Positions 1 to 6,413 are shown, counted from the first letter of the stretch. The stretch is 8,296 bases of DNA from Desulfobulbaceae bacterium UBA5611 (GCA_002424635.1 DIKT01000058.1:1-8296), one strand, 5' to 3'. The notes: a model not told the origin generated them from the sequence alone. Program-made: numbers and translations.

Positions 1-11
1 ATCTGGACTGC

Positions 12-32
12 GGCAAACTTGCCTTTAGGCAA
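12..32 (+). repeat. Short alternating inverted repeat ahead of pgl
   Basis: The pentamer GGCAA (12-16) is followed by its complement TTGCC (19-23) and, after a TTTA loop (24-27), by GGCAA again (28-32). TTGCC can therefore pair with either flanking copy, though the upstream pairing would leave only a 2-base loop. The right-hand pair makes a 5-bp stem with a 4-base loop. There is no T-tract, so it is not a classical terminator. It lies between any upstream gene and the pgl ribosome binding site. Chance occurrence is possible. Confidence 0.3.
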
Positions 33-72
33 TGACTGTCTTTACAACTTGCGAATCACTTGAGGAGTAATC

Positions 73-768
73 ATGGAGCAGGTGCTTGAGTTTCCCACTG
101 CCGAACTGCTGGTGACCGCCCTGACGGAACGCATCAGGGAGCTGCTGCAACATGCTGTCGCCCGGCGGGGTCAGGCTAGTCTGGCTGTGTCCGGCGGCAC
201 CACTCCCATTCCGCTTTTTGTTCGCCTGGCCGAGATGGATCTGCCATGGGATAAAGTTACCATCTCTCTGGTTGATGAGCGCTGGGTGGAGGCCAAGGAT
301 CCGGCCTCCAATGAAAATCTGGTGCGGACTTACCTTCTTCGTCACCAGGCAGCCGCGGCCCGTTTTATTCCCATGAAAACTGAGGATCCTACCGCCGTCC
401 AGGGCGAAGAGACCTGTGCCCTTTGGCAGCAGCAGATTAGCCGCCCCTATGACTGCCTGCTTTTAGGGATGGGCCATGATGGCCATACCGCCTCTTTGTT
501 TCCCGGTGCTCACAATCTGGAGGCGGCCGTGGATCTCGATTCAGGAAAAATCTGTCTGGCCAGCCGGCCACCGGCCGCCCCCTATGAGCGGATGACTCTG
601 ACCCTGCCCGCCATTCTGGCCAGCCGGCAGATATTTCTGCATCTGCAGGGTGAGGCCAAGAAACAAATAGTGGCCAGGGCGCTGGAGGCAGGAGATGCTG
701 AGGAGATGCCGATCCGCTTTATCCTGAGACAGCAGTCCACCCCTGTAACTATCTATTGGTCACCTTAA
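73..768 (+). CDS. pgl: 6-phosphogluconolactonase (DevB/Pgl type)
   Basis: A cytoplasmic enzyme that hydrolyses 6-phospho-D-glucono-1,5-lactone to 6-phosphogluconate, the substrate of the next gene product. The 231-residue length is normal for the DevB/SOL family of the NagB/RpiA-like fold. Visible family motifs are the phosphate-binding loop LAVSGGTTP (residues 37-45), LVDERWV (66-72) and GMGHDGHTASLFPG (132-145), the last carrying the active-site His region, then ERMTLTLPAIL nearer the C-terminus. The ATG at 73 is chosen because GAGGAG (62-67) sits 5 bases upstream. It is followed after 23 bases by edd, so the two are almost certainly co-transcribed. No promoter is evident in the 72 bases before it, which suggests that transcription starts further upstream, perhaps at a zwf gene outside the window (inference). 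Family assignment is firm. Confidence 0.95.
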   Translation: MEQVLEFPTAELLVTALTERIRELLQHAVARRGQASLAVSGGTTPIPLFVRLAEMDLPWDKVTISLVDERWVEAKDPASNENLVRTYLLRHQAAAARFIPMKTEDPTAVQGEETCALWQQQISRPYDCLLLGMGHDGHTASLFPGAHNLEAAVDLDSGKICLASRPPAAPYERMTLTLPAILASRQIFLHLQGEAKKQIVARALEAGDAEEMPIRFILRQQSTPVTIYWSP

Positions 769-791
769 AATAAAGGCTTAAGGGAGGTTAT

Positions 792-2621
792 ATGAACCGG
801 GTTGTACAGCAGGTGACCGAACGCATCATCAAGCGGAGCGCGGAGCCGCGGAGCCGCTATCTGCAAATGCTGGCTGAATCCCGCAGTGATGTCCCTGTCC
901 GTTATCATCTGCCCTGCAGTAATCTGGCCCATGTGGCCAGTTGCTCGGGTGATGCCTGTGCGATCATCAAGGAGAAAAACAAGCCTGATATCGGTATTAT
1001 CACCAGTTATAATGATCTGGTCTCCGCTCATAAGCCATATGCCCAATATCCGGAACTGATCAAGGCGGCGGTGAGCGAGGCCGGCGGTATCTGCCAGGTT
1101 GCCGCCGGCGTCCCGGCCATGTGTGACGGGGTCACGCAAGGGCAACCGGGCATGGATCTTAGTCTGCTCAGTCGTGATGTCATCGCTATGGCCACGGTTA
1201 TCGGCCTGTCCCACAACGTCTTTGACGGCGTCCTGCTGCTCGGGGTCTGTGATAAGATTATGCCCGGTCTGCTCATGGGCGCCCTGCAGTTTGGCCATCT
1301 GCCCATGCTGCTGGTGCCTGCCGGTCCCATGGAATCAAAAATGGCCAATAAAGATAAGGCCCAGGCCCGGGAGCGGTTTATCAACGGTGAGATCAGCCGC
1401 GAGCAGATGCTTGAGTATGAGACTAAGGCTTACCATAGCGCCGGTACCTGTACCTTTTACGGCACCGCCAATTCCAACCAGTTGATGGCGGAGATAATGG
1501 GGCTGCATCTGCCGGGGGCGTCATTCGTCAACGCCGGGACCAGCATGCGCGATCAGCTGACCGTGGCGGCCGCCCGACGAATAACTGCTCTGGCGGGCCG
1601 GAAGGCAGAAGAGCCTTATTCGCCAATCGGTCATATTATAAGTGAAAAGGCAGTGGTCAATGGGATCGTCGGTCTGCTGGCCAGCGGTGGTTCCACCAAT
1701 GAGACCATGCATCTGGTGGCCATTGCCCGGGCCGCCGGTATTCGGATCAACTGGGATGATTTCTCCGAGCTCTCCGATGCCGTGCCGACCATCGTCAATA
1801 TTTATCCCAATGGTGCCGGCGATATCAATTCCTTTCAGCAGGCCGGCGGCATGAGTTTTTTTATCAGGGAGCTCCTGGAAAATGGCTATCTTCACGAAGA
1901 TGTCCTGACGGTGGCAGGTCCCGGTCTGGACCGCTACACCAGAAAGCCCGAAGAAAGAGACGGTGGTCTGTTGTGGCAACAGGTCAATAAGCTTTCTTCT
2001 GATCCGGCCGTTCTGACGACGATTGCTCAGCCCTTTGCCGCCACCGGCGGGATCAGGCTGCTGCAGGGGAATATGGGCCGGGCCATCATCAAGATCTCAG
2101 CCTTGGCCCAGGGGATCAATACCGAGTTGACTGCCCCGGCCATGGTCTTTCATAGTCAGGAGGAAATGGCTGCCGCCTTTGAGGCCGGTGAGATGGATCA
2201 TGATCTGATCGCGGTTGTCCGCTTTCAGGGACCAAAGGCCAACGGGATGCCGGAGTTGCACAAGCTGATCCCTTATCTATCCATCCTGATGGGGCGGGGC
2301 TTCACCATCGGTCTGGTAACTGATGGCAGGCTGTCCGGGGCCTCCGGCAAGGTGCCTTTTGCGATCCATCTGACTCCTGAGGCCCTGGCCGGCGGGATGA
2401 TTGCCAAAATCAAGAACGGCGATTTGATCACCATGAATGGCAGCGGCCGCCTGCAGCTGCTGGTCAGTGATGAGGAGCTGGCCGGGCGCTCTGTGATCCA
2501 GCCGGATCTGCACGCGGCTCGCTCCGGTCTGGGACGACAGATCTTTGCGCCGTTGCGGACCAATCTGGCGGGTGCCGAAGAAGGGGCCAGTGCTATTTTC
2601 AGCGCCAGAGAAGAAGAGTGA
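792..2621 (+). CDS. edd: 6-phosphogluconate dehydratase
   Basis: Catalyses dehydration of 6-phosphogluconate to 2-keto-3-deoxy-6-phosphogluconate (KDPG), the committed step of the Entner-Doudoroff pathway. It is a cytoplasmic [4Fe-4S] enzyme of the IlvD/Edd family. At 609 residues it has the usual Edd length. Visible features are TSYNDLVSAH (71-80), MCDGVTQGQPGMD (110-122), GVCDKIMPG (151-159), AGTCTFYGTANSNQ (217-230), SGGSTNE (298-304) and the C-terminal signature TDGRLSGASGKVP (510-522). Cys153 and Cys220 match the positions described as cluster ligands in the Zymomonas enzyme, and Cys111 is a further conserved candidate. CTFYGTANSNQ and the overall length favour Edd over dihydroxyacid dehydratase (IlvD). 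The ATG at 792 is preceded by AGGGAGG (781-787, running from A781) with 4 bases of spacing. It sits between pgl and eda, its pathway neighbours. The iron-sulfur cluster would normally make it oxygen sensitive. Confidence 0.97.
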   Translation: MNRVVQQVTERIIKRSAEPRSRYLQMLAESRSDVPVRYHLPCSNLAHVASCSGDACAIIKEKNKPDIGIITSYNDLVSAHKPYAQYPELIKAAVSEAGGICQVAAGVPAMCDGVTQGQPGMDLSLLSRDVIAMATVIGLSHNVFDGVLLLGVCDKIMPGLLMGALQFGHLPMLLVPAGPMESKMANKDKAQARERFINGEISREQMLEYETKAYHSAGTCTFYGTANSNQLMAEIMGLHLPGASFVNAGTSMRDQLTVAAARRITALAGRKAEEPYSPIGHIISEKAVVNGIVGLLASGGSTNETMHLVAIARAAGIRINWDDFSELSDAVPTIVNIYPNGAGDINSFQQAGGMSFFIRELLENGYLHEDVLTVAGPGLDRYTRKPEERDGGLLWQQVNKLSSDPAVLTTIAQPFAATGGIRLLQGNMGRAIIKISALAQGINTELTAPAMVFHSQEEMAAAFEAGEMDHDLIAVVRFQGPKANGMPELHKLIPYLSILMGRGFTIGLVTDGRLSGASGKVPFAIHLTPEALAGGMIAKIKNGDLITMNGSGRLQLLVSDEELAGRSVIQPDLHAARSGLGRQIFAPLRTNLAGAEEGASAIFSAREEE

Positions 2622-2657
2622 GGATGCCGAGGTAATCTCCACAGCTGCCGGTAACTT

Positions 2658-2662
2658 AGGAG
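2658..2662 (+). promoter_or_regulatory. Ribosome binding site deciding the eda start
   Basis: AGGAG lies 11 bases before the ATG at 2674. The eda frame is also open further upstream, from an ATG at 2545 inside edd, but that would add 43 residues unlike the aldolase family and no Shine-Dalgarno evidence favours it. This site supports the internal ATG at 2674. Confidence 0.6.
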
Positions 2663-2673
2663 ACCAGACCGCT

Positions 2674-3339
2674 ATGAAACATTGGAAGATGCCCCCCTTG
2701 GAGATCATGCAGGCCGGACCGGTGATCCCGGTTATGGTCATTCATGATCTGGCCCATGCCGTGCCGCTGGCCCAGGCGCTTGTGGCCGGCGGGGTCAGGG
2801 TGCTGGAGATTGTCTTGCGCACGCCGGTGGCTATCGAGGCTATCCGCCGCATTGTCCGGGAAGTGCCGGAGGCCATTACCGGGGCCGGGACTGTGATCAA
2901 TGGTGCTGATCTGCGGCTGGTTACTGAGGCCGGAGCTGCTTTTGCCATCAGTCCCGGTTTGACCGTTGAGCTTCTGGAGGCCGCTGTTGAGGGGCCTATT
3001 GCCCTGATTCCGGGGATAGCCACCATCTCGGAATTGATGGTCGGCTTGCACAGAGGCTTTCACCAGTTCAAATTTTTTCCGGCCGAGGCGGCAGGCGGTA
3101 TCAAGATGCTCAGGGCTATGAGCGGACCCTTCCCCGAGGTGAGCTTCTGTCCCACCGGCGGTATCTCGGCTGCCAATTATCTTGATTATTTGGCCTTGGA
3201 TAATGTGGCCTGCGTTGGCGGCTCCTGGATGGTCGCTAATGATCTTATTGAAGGGCTGAACTGGCCGACCATCACCGGGCTGGCCACCCAGACCATTGCT
3301 GTAGCCGTTGAGCGTTCTTTGGCTACCATCTTTCAGTAA
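2674..3339 (+). CDS. eda: KDPG/KHG aldolase (2-dehydro-3-deoxyphosphogluconate aldolase)
   Basis: Class I (Schiff-base) aldolase that splits KDPG into pyruvate and glyceraldehyde-3-phosphate, closing the Entner-Doudoroff pathway. With the start at 2674 the protein has 221 residues, close to the 200-215 typical of the family. Residues seen: catalytic Glu45 in VLEIVLRT (43-50) with Arg49, GAGTV (70-74), AISPG (91-95), Schiff-base Lys133 in FKFFPAE (132-138), the phosphate-binding PTGGIS (160-165) and VGGSW (181-185). An upstream in-frame ATG at 2545 would overlap edd by 77 bases and add 43 atypical residues, so it is not chosen. The gap to edd is 52 bases and all three genes share the strand, so a pgl-edd-eda operon is likely. 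No convincing terminator follows it. The function call is firm; the start is likely but not proven. Confidence 0.95.
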   Translation: MKHWKMPPLEIMQAGPVIPVMVIHDLAHAVPLAQALVAGGVRVLEIVLRTPVAIEAIRRIVREVPEAITGAGTVINGADLRLVTEAGAAFAISPGLTVELLEAAVEGPIALIPGIATISELMVGLHRGFHQFKFFPAEAAGGIKMLRAMSGPFPEVSFCPTGGISAANYLDYLALDNVACVGGSWMVANDLIEGLNWPTITGLATQTIAVAVERSLATIFQ

Positions 3340-3565
3340 AAAGCCATTTCAGAATTATAAGCTGACCAGTAGGACTGCGTAATCTTGAGTCCTGCCGACC
3401 GGCCACACCCCTTGTGCAGTCAATGATATCTTGACTTTTCTTCCTCGCGTTGCTATAAAGCGGCCTCGTATTTGCCTCTATATACTTCTCAGTCAGTGTT
3501 TCTCCGCCGTTCCACTGCATGACAAATTCCAGGCTCAAGCACTTGTATCATCAGCAACAGAACTG

Positions 3566-3587
3566 ATCACCTCACTTAGCAGGTGAT
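3566..3587. repeat. Perfect 7-bp inverted repeat, 8-base loop
   Basis: ATCACCT (3566-3572) and AGGTGAT (3581-3587) are exact inverted copies around CACTTAGC. There is no T-run on either side, so it is not an intrinsic terminator. It lies about 25 bases upstream of the candidate SulP -35 box, a position suitable for a regulator binding site (inference). Confidence 0.45.
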
Positions 3588-3611
3588 GCTCAGGTCGTTA
3601 TATTATTGGTA

Positions 3612-3639
3612 TTGCCGCTTTTGGCGATCTCGTTAATAT
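3612..3639 (+). promoter_or_regulatory. Candidate sigma-70 promoter for the SulP gene
   Basis: TTGCCG (3612-3617, 4 of 6 matches to TTGACA) and TAATAT (3634-3639) are separated by 16 bases. Transcription from here would give a leader of about 60 bases that contains the 6-bp hairpin at 3658-3674. The call rests on sequence match only. Confidence 0.4.
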
Positions 3640-3657
3640 AGTGTACTTTTTAGACCT

Positions 3658-3674
3658 CCTGCCCGCATGGCAGG
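3658..3674 (+). repeat. Small hairpin in the SulP leader
   Basis: CCTGCC (3658-3663) and GGCAGG (3669-3674) pair perfectly around a CGCAT loop, a stable GC-rich stem in an otherwise AT-rich leader. It ends 23 bases before the Shine-Dalgarno sequence AAGGA at 3698-3702. It might affect mRNA stability or translation, but no function can be read from it. Confidence 0.4.
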
Positions 3675-3707
3675 CAAGGTGCCATTATATCATCAACAAG
3701 GACCCGC

Positions 3708-5246
3708 ATGACCTTTATTGAATCAATGAAAAACAGCCAACTCACCGCCAAAAACGAGATCCTGTCCGGACTGACGGTTGCCCTCGCCCTGGTCCCCGAG
3801 GCCATCGCTTTCTCGCTCATAGCTAATGTCAGCCCTTTGGTGGGACTCTATTCAGCCTTTATCATCGGCCTGGTCACCGCCCTTTTAGGGGGCAGGCCCG
3901 GCATGATTTCCGGGGCTACCGGCGCCATTGCCGTGGTTATCGTCAGTCTGGTTGCCAGGCATGGGGTGGAATATCTGTTTGCCGCCGTCGTCCTGATGGG
4001 CCTTATCCAGATCGGTATCGGCCTGCTCCGTCTCGGTAAATTCATCCGCCTGGTGCCTCACCCGGTCATGTTCGGTTTTGTCAATGGCCTGGCCATCGTC
4101 ATTTTCATGTCCCAGCTTGACCAGTTCAAGGTCGCCGGAGCGGACGCATCCTTATCCTGGCTCAGCGGCTCCCCGTTGTGGACTATGCTCGGCTTTGTCC
4201 TGGCCACCATGGCCATTATCCACTTTCTGCCTAAGCTCACCACAGCCGTTCCTGCCTCGCTGGCCGCTATCGTCAGCGTCTCCGCCATCATCATCTATTT
4301 CGATATCCCCACCCGCACCGTCGGCGATATCGCATCCATTGCCGGTGGCTTACCGCAGTTTCACCTGCCGTCAGTGCCCTTGAATCTTGAGACTCTGACG
4401 ATCATATTTCCCTATGCACTGATCATGGCCCTGGTCGGCTTGATCGAAAGCCTCCTGACTTTGACCGTCATTGATGAGATGACTGAAACCCGCGGTCGCG
4501 GCAACAAGGAATGCCTGGCCCAGGGCAGTGCTAATGTGCTGACCGGATTTTTCGGCGGGATGGGCGGCTGTGCCATGATCGGCCAGAGCATTATCAACGT
4601 CAGTTCCGGAGGGCGCAAGCGGCTGTCGGCAGTCGTGGCCGCGGTTGCCCTGCTGCTTTTTATTCTGGTAGGAGCCCCGTTGATCGAGAAGATCCCGATG
4701 GCGGCGCTGGTCGGCCTGATGTTCATGGTGGCCATTGGCACCTTTGAATGGGCCAGCTTGAATGTCATCCGTAAAGTCCCGGCTGCCGACGTCTTTGTCA
4801 TGGTCACGGTCGCCGTGGTGACCGTGGTCTTCCATAATCTGGCGGTGGCCGTCATTATCGGCGTGGTGATCTCGGCCCTGGTCTTTGCCTGGGAAAATGC
4901 CACCAGGATTCGGGCCCGCAAACATATTGCCGCGGACGGCGCCAAACATTATCACATCTTCGGCCCCTTATTCTTCGGCTCTATTGCTGTCTTTCAGGAA
5001 AAATTCGATGTAGTCAATGACCCTCAGGAGGTCATCATTGATTTTCAGGAATCAAGAGTGGTTGATCACTCAGCTATTGAATCGCTGAACAGATTGACGG
5101 AAAGATACGCCAAGCTGGGGAAAATCGTGCATCTGCGCCACTTGAGCGCCGACTGCCGTCAACTGCTTGATAATGCCTCTTCCATCATTGATGTCAATTA
5201 TCTGGAAGATCCGAAATATAAAGTAGTAGTAGACGAACTTGCCTAG
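3708..5246 (+). CDS. SulP-family (SLC26-like) anion transporter with STAS domain
   Basis: Inner-membrane transporter or symporter for an inorganic anion; bacterial SulP members carry sulfate, bicarbonate or dicarboxylates. The 512 residues fit the family. Residues 15-395 form the multi-helix transport domain, with AFSLIA (34-39) following LVPEA, SGATGAIAVVI (68-78), PHPVMFGFVNGLAIVIFMSQ (117-136) and FFGGMGGCAMIGQSIINVSS (281-300). A cytoplasmic STAS domain follows (about 405-512), with VIIDFQESRVVDHSAIESL around Ser455, the position that corresponds to the regulatory serine of SpoIIAA-like STAS domains. The GGMGGCAMIGQS signature places it with YbaR/BicA-like SulPs rather than DauA, so sulfate and bicarbonate both remain possible substrates. 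The ATG at 3708 has AAGGA 5 bases upstream. Its stop is only 3 bases from the stop of the convergent YeeE pair, another putative sulfur-anion transporter. Substrate is not determinable from sequence. Confidence 0.93.
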   Translation: MTFIESMKNSQLTAKNEILSGLTVALALVPEAIAFSLIANVSPLVGLYSAFIIGLVTALLGGRPGMISGATGAIAVVIVSLVARHGVEYLFAAVVLMGLIQIGIGLLRLGKFIRLVPHPVMFGFVNGLAIVIFMSQLDQFKVAGADASLSWLSGSPLWTMLGFVLATMAIIHFLPKLTTAVPASLAAIVSVSAIIIYFDIPTRTVGDIASIAGGLPQFHLPSVPLNLETLTIIFPYALIMALVGLIESLLTLTVIDEMTETRGRGNKECLAQGSANVLTGFFGGMGGCAMIGQSIINVSSGGRKRLSAVVAAVALLLFILVGAPLIEKIPMAALVGLMFMVAIGTFEWASLNVIRKVPAADVFVMVTVAVVTVVFHNLAVAVIIGVVISALVFAWENATRIRARKHIAADGAKHYHIFGPLFFGSIAVFQEKFDVVNDPQEVIIDFQESRVVDHSAIESLNRLTERYAKLGKIVHLRHLSADCRQLLDNASSIIDVNYLEDPKYKVVVDELA

Positions 5247-5249
5247 TAC

Positions 5250-5777
5250 CTACAGTCCCTTCTTTTCAAACCAGCGCAGCAGCAGAATAGCGACTGCGAT
5301 AAAAACAATGATCACCGGCCAGTGATTGATGCCGAGCAGCTGAGGGATGGTGATTTTACCAAGATCACCCCAGGTGAGGACCGTATTTTTCATCAGCGGA
5401 TAAGTTTCAGCATAGAGCGCCGCCCCGGCCAGCATGCCGGTAATACCCCAGATCGCATCCCAGCGGCCTTCACCCAGCGCTCCCATGGAGGTGCCCGGGC
5501 AGTAGCCGATCAGCCCCCAACCCAGACCGAAGATCAGACCACCGATGATATTGCCGCCGAGAATGGTGCTCTTGATCGAAAGCTTGGCTAGCCCCAGATC
5601 CTGCAGCAGATATACGCCGATCATCCCGACCAGCACGCTGGCGACCATGAATTTGACGATAGTCATATCCTGAAGGCGCAAGGCGCCCAGTTGCTTGTCA
5701 TAGCGAATTACCCGGCTTTTCTGCAGCAAAAAACCAAAAAGCACCCCGGTAATGAGTCCTGCCAGCAATTGATTCAT
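5250..5777 (-). CDS. YeeE/YedE (DUF395) half-size permease subunit, cysteine form
   Basis: A 175-residue integral membrane protein of the YeeE/YedE family, whose characterised full-length member TsuA imports thiosulfate and whose YedE members are linked to selenium metabolism. It has hydrophobic segments at about 3-19, 40-58, 72-92, 107-123 and 152-169. The diagnostic motif GLIGYCPGTSMGALGEGRWD (88-107) carries the conserved cysteine, Cys93. At half the length of TsuA it resembles the PmpB-type half of split family members. The ATG at 5777 overlaps the stop of the preceding gene (ATGA), and AGGGAGG (5790-5784) gives a strong ribosome binding site with 6 bases of spacing, so the two proteins are translationally coupled and probably form one transporter. 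Its stop nearly abuts that of SulP. A specific substrate (thiosulfate, sulfide or persulfide, selenium compound) cannot be assigned. Confidence 0.9.
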   Translation of the reverse strand: MNQLLAGLITGVLFGFLLQKSRVIRYDKQLGALRLQDMTIVKFMVASVLVGMIGVYLLQDLGLAKLSIKSTILGGNIIGGLIFGLGWGLIGYCPGTSMGALGEGRWDAIWGITGMLAGAALYAETYPLMKNTVLTWGDLGKITIPQLLGINHWPVIIVFIAVAILLLRWFEKKGL

Positions 5778-6295
5778 GCTTGTCCTCCCTTGCCGTAAAC
5801 GAGACGGGCCATGATGATGCCGCCGATGAAAAAACAGATCAGGGCGATCAGACCACTTACTGCCAGCTGGAGCGAACCGCTCAGCCCATGACCACTGGGT
5901 CAGCCGTCAGCCAGCCGGGCGCCGTACATGGCGATGAGGCCGCCGCCAAAGGCGACCAGGCCCCGTTTGCTGACCGACGGCCCGAATTTGGCCTGCCACA
6001 TGTCAGGTACGGCCTGCGATTTAAAACTGCCGGAGGTAAGGGCCGCCACCAGTGAGCCGATCATGATGCCGAGGACGAACATCCATTGCCACTCGACGAT
6101 CGGTTTTTCCTTGAGAAAATATTCCATCTGGCTGACCCGTTCCGGGCTGAAGAACTGTTCGATCATCCCGGCGCTGCGCACGAAGCTGGTGGAAGCCCCG
6201 GCAAATTTACCGGTAAGCCAGACCGAGCCGACGATCACCAGGCCGCTCAAGGCCCCGGCCACATAGGGGTTCCATTGTCCTTGCTCCATCTTCAT
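5774..6295 (-). CDS. YeeE/YedE (DUF395) half-size permease subunit, probable selenoprotein
   Basis: A 173-residue membrane protein if the TGA at 5902-5900 is decoded as selenocysteine (Sec132). Membrane segments lie at about 11-29, 70-88, 111-128 and 143-164. The region reads GARLADG-Sec-PSGHGLSG (125-140), and the family norm at this site is a cysteine followed by x-S-G-H-G. The frame stays open for 41 codons past the TGA, supplies the last membrane helix, and ends in a TGA overlapping the partner's ATG. The start at 6295 (MKMEQGQW) has AGAGG (6306-6302) 6 bases upstream; the frame is open beyond that but crosses the promoter region. Terminating at the internal TGA would leave 131 residues lacking the key motif and last helix. 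The partner subunit has an ordinary cysteine in its own motif. Likely role: sulfur- or selenium-compound uptake with its neighbour. Alternatives are a recent nonsense mutation or a sequencing error of a TGC/TGT codon. Confidence 0.85.
5865..5886 (-). promoter_or_regulatory. Bacterial SECIS-like hairpin
   Basis: Immediately downstream of the in-frame UGA, the RNA CUGAGCGGUUCGCUCCAG (5884-5867) folds on itself. GAGCG (5882-5878) pairs with CGCUC (5874-5870) around a GUU loop. After a single bulged C (5869), GGCU (5886-5883) pairs with AGCU (5868-5865), including one G-U pair. The loop G is about 22 nt after the UGA, within the 16-37 nt range accepted for bacterial SECIS elements, and the G-G-U apical sequence resembles the SelB-binding loop of E. 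coli fdhF. The bulge near the loop is also reminiscent of fdhF. The fold was worked out by hand. Confidence 0.7.
5900..5902 (-). other. In-frame UGA, probable selenocysteine codon
   Basis: This TGA replaces exactly the conserved cysteine codon of the DUF395 G-C-x-S-G-H-G motif. Conserved SGHGLSG follows immediately in frame, and the reading frame then continues to a proper coupled stop at 5776-5774. Replacement of a functional cysteine by UGA, with coding conservation on both sides, is the hallmark of bacterial selenoprotein genes. The decoding machinery (selA, selB, selC, selD) is not in this window. Confidence 0.8.
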
Positions 6296-6300
6296 AGCTG

Positions 6301-6306
6301 ACCTCT
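6301..6306 (-). promoter_or_regulatory. Ribosome binding site for the selenoprotein YeeE gene
   Basis: AGAGGT on the minus strand, with 6 bases between the GAGG core and the ATG at 6295-6293. A second in-frame ATG two codons later (6289-6287) would be 12 bases away, so the first ATG is preferred. Confidence 0.6.
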
Positions 6307-6344
6307 GGCTGCATAGGGTTACAGGTGGGTTGGATAACTGTTGG

Positions 6345-6365
6345 TATATATTTTCATGATATATA
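6345..6365. repeat. Perfect 7-7-7 AT-rich inverted repeat over the YeeE promoter
   Basis: TATATAT (6345-6351) and ATATATA (6359-6365) flank TTTCATG. One arm covers the proposed -10 box of the minus-strand promoter and the other lies in its spacer, so a dimeric regulator bound here could block transcription. The arms are simple AT repeats, which lowers the significance. Confidence 0.35.
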
Positions 6366-6373
6366 AGCGGCAA
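6345..6373 (-). promoter_or_regulatory. Candidate promoter for the YeeE/YedE pair
   Basis: On the minus strand TTGCCG (6373-6368) and TATATA (6350-6345) are separated by 17 bases, giving a leader of about 45 bases before the ATG at 6295. The -35 half and the following CTT are the same as in the candidate SulP promoter (TTGCCGCTT at both). The -10 match is only 4 of 6, so this is a moderate candidate. Confidence 0.4.
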
Positions 6374-6413
6374 GGGATTTGTCCAGGAAAAAGCCATTGG
6401 CGGCGAGCAGACA

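Larger units (their letters stand above)
3340..3707. other. 368-base intergenic region with possible gene remnant
   Basis: Separates the Entner-Doudoroff operon from the SulP gene and is visibly richer in A+T than its neighbours. It holds a 6-bp inverted repeat AGGACT/AGTCCT (3371-3376 and 3388-3393), a 7-bp one at 3566-3587, a 6-bp one at 3658-3674 and a candidate promoter near 3612-3639. On the minus strand an open stretch (about 3547 down to 3323, no ATG or Shine-Dalgarno at its start) reads SLEFVMQWNGGETLTEKYIE and onward. Another minus frame ends QSYWSAYNSEMAFY-stop near 3340. I do not recognise either; they could be a decayed gene or chance. No RNA gene is recognisable. Confidence 0.4.

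Noticed and set aside
1..63. Possible C-terminal tail of an upstream gene, open in frame 1 and ending with TGA at 61-63
   Set aside because: Only 20 codons are visible and they match no family end that I recognise, so it cannot be called.
765..1298. Minus-strand open frame opposite the start of edd
   Set aside because: It lies wholly antisense to a well-conserved edd and has no recognisable domain.
2545..2673. N-terminal extension of the eda frame starting inside edd
   Set aside because: It adds 43 residues unlike KDPG aldolases and overlaps edd by 77 bases, while the ATG at 2674 has AGGAG upstream and gives a family-like length.
3301..3350. Terminator after eda (GTAGCC/GGCTAC at 3301-3326, or TGGCT/AGCCA at 3320-3346)
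   Set aside because: Loops are 14-17 bases, stems are 5-6 bp and no adequate T-run follows.
4371..4955. Long minus-strand open frames inside the SulP gene
   Set aside because: They are shadows of the GC-rich SulP coding frame, with low-complexity composition, no ribosome binding site and no recognisable domain.
5900..6295. Reading the first YeeE gene as a pseudogene or as a 131-residue protein ending at the internal TGA
   Set aside because: The TGA falls exactly on the conserved cysteine, coding similarity continues in frame to a coupled stop, and a SECIS-like hairpin follows. A random nonsense mutation is the less likely reading.
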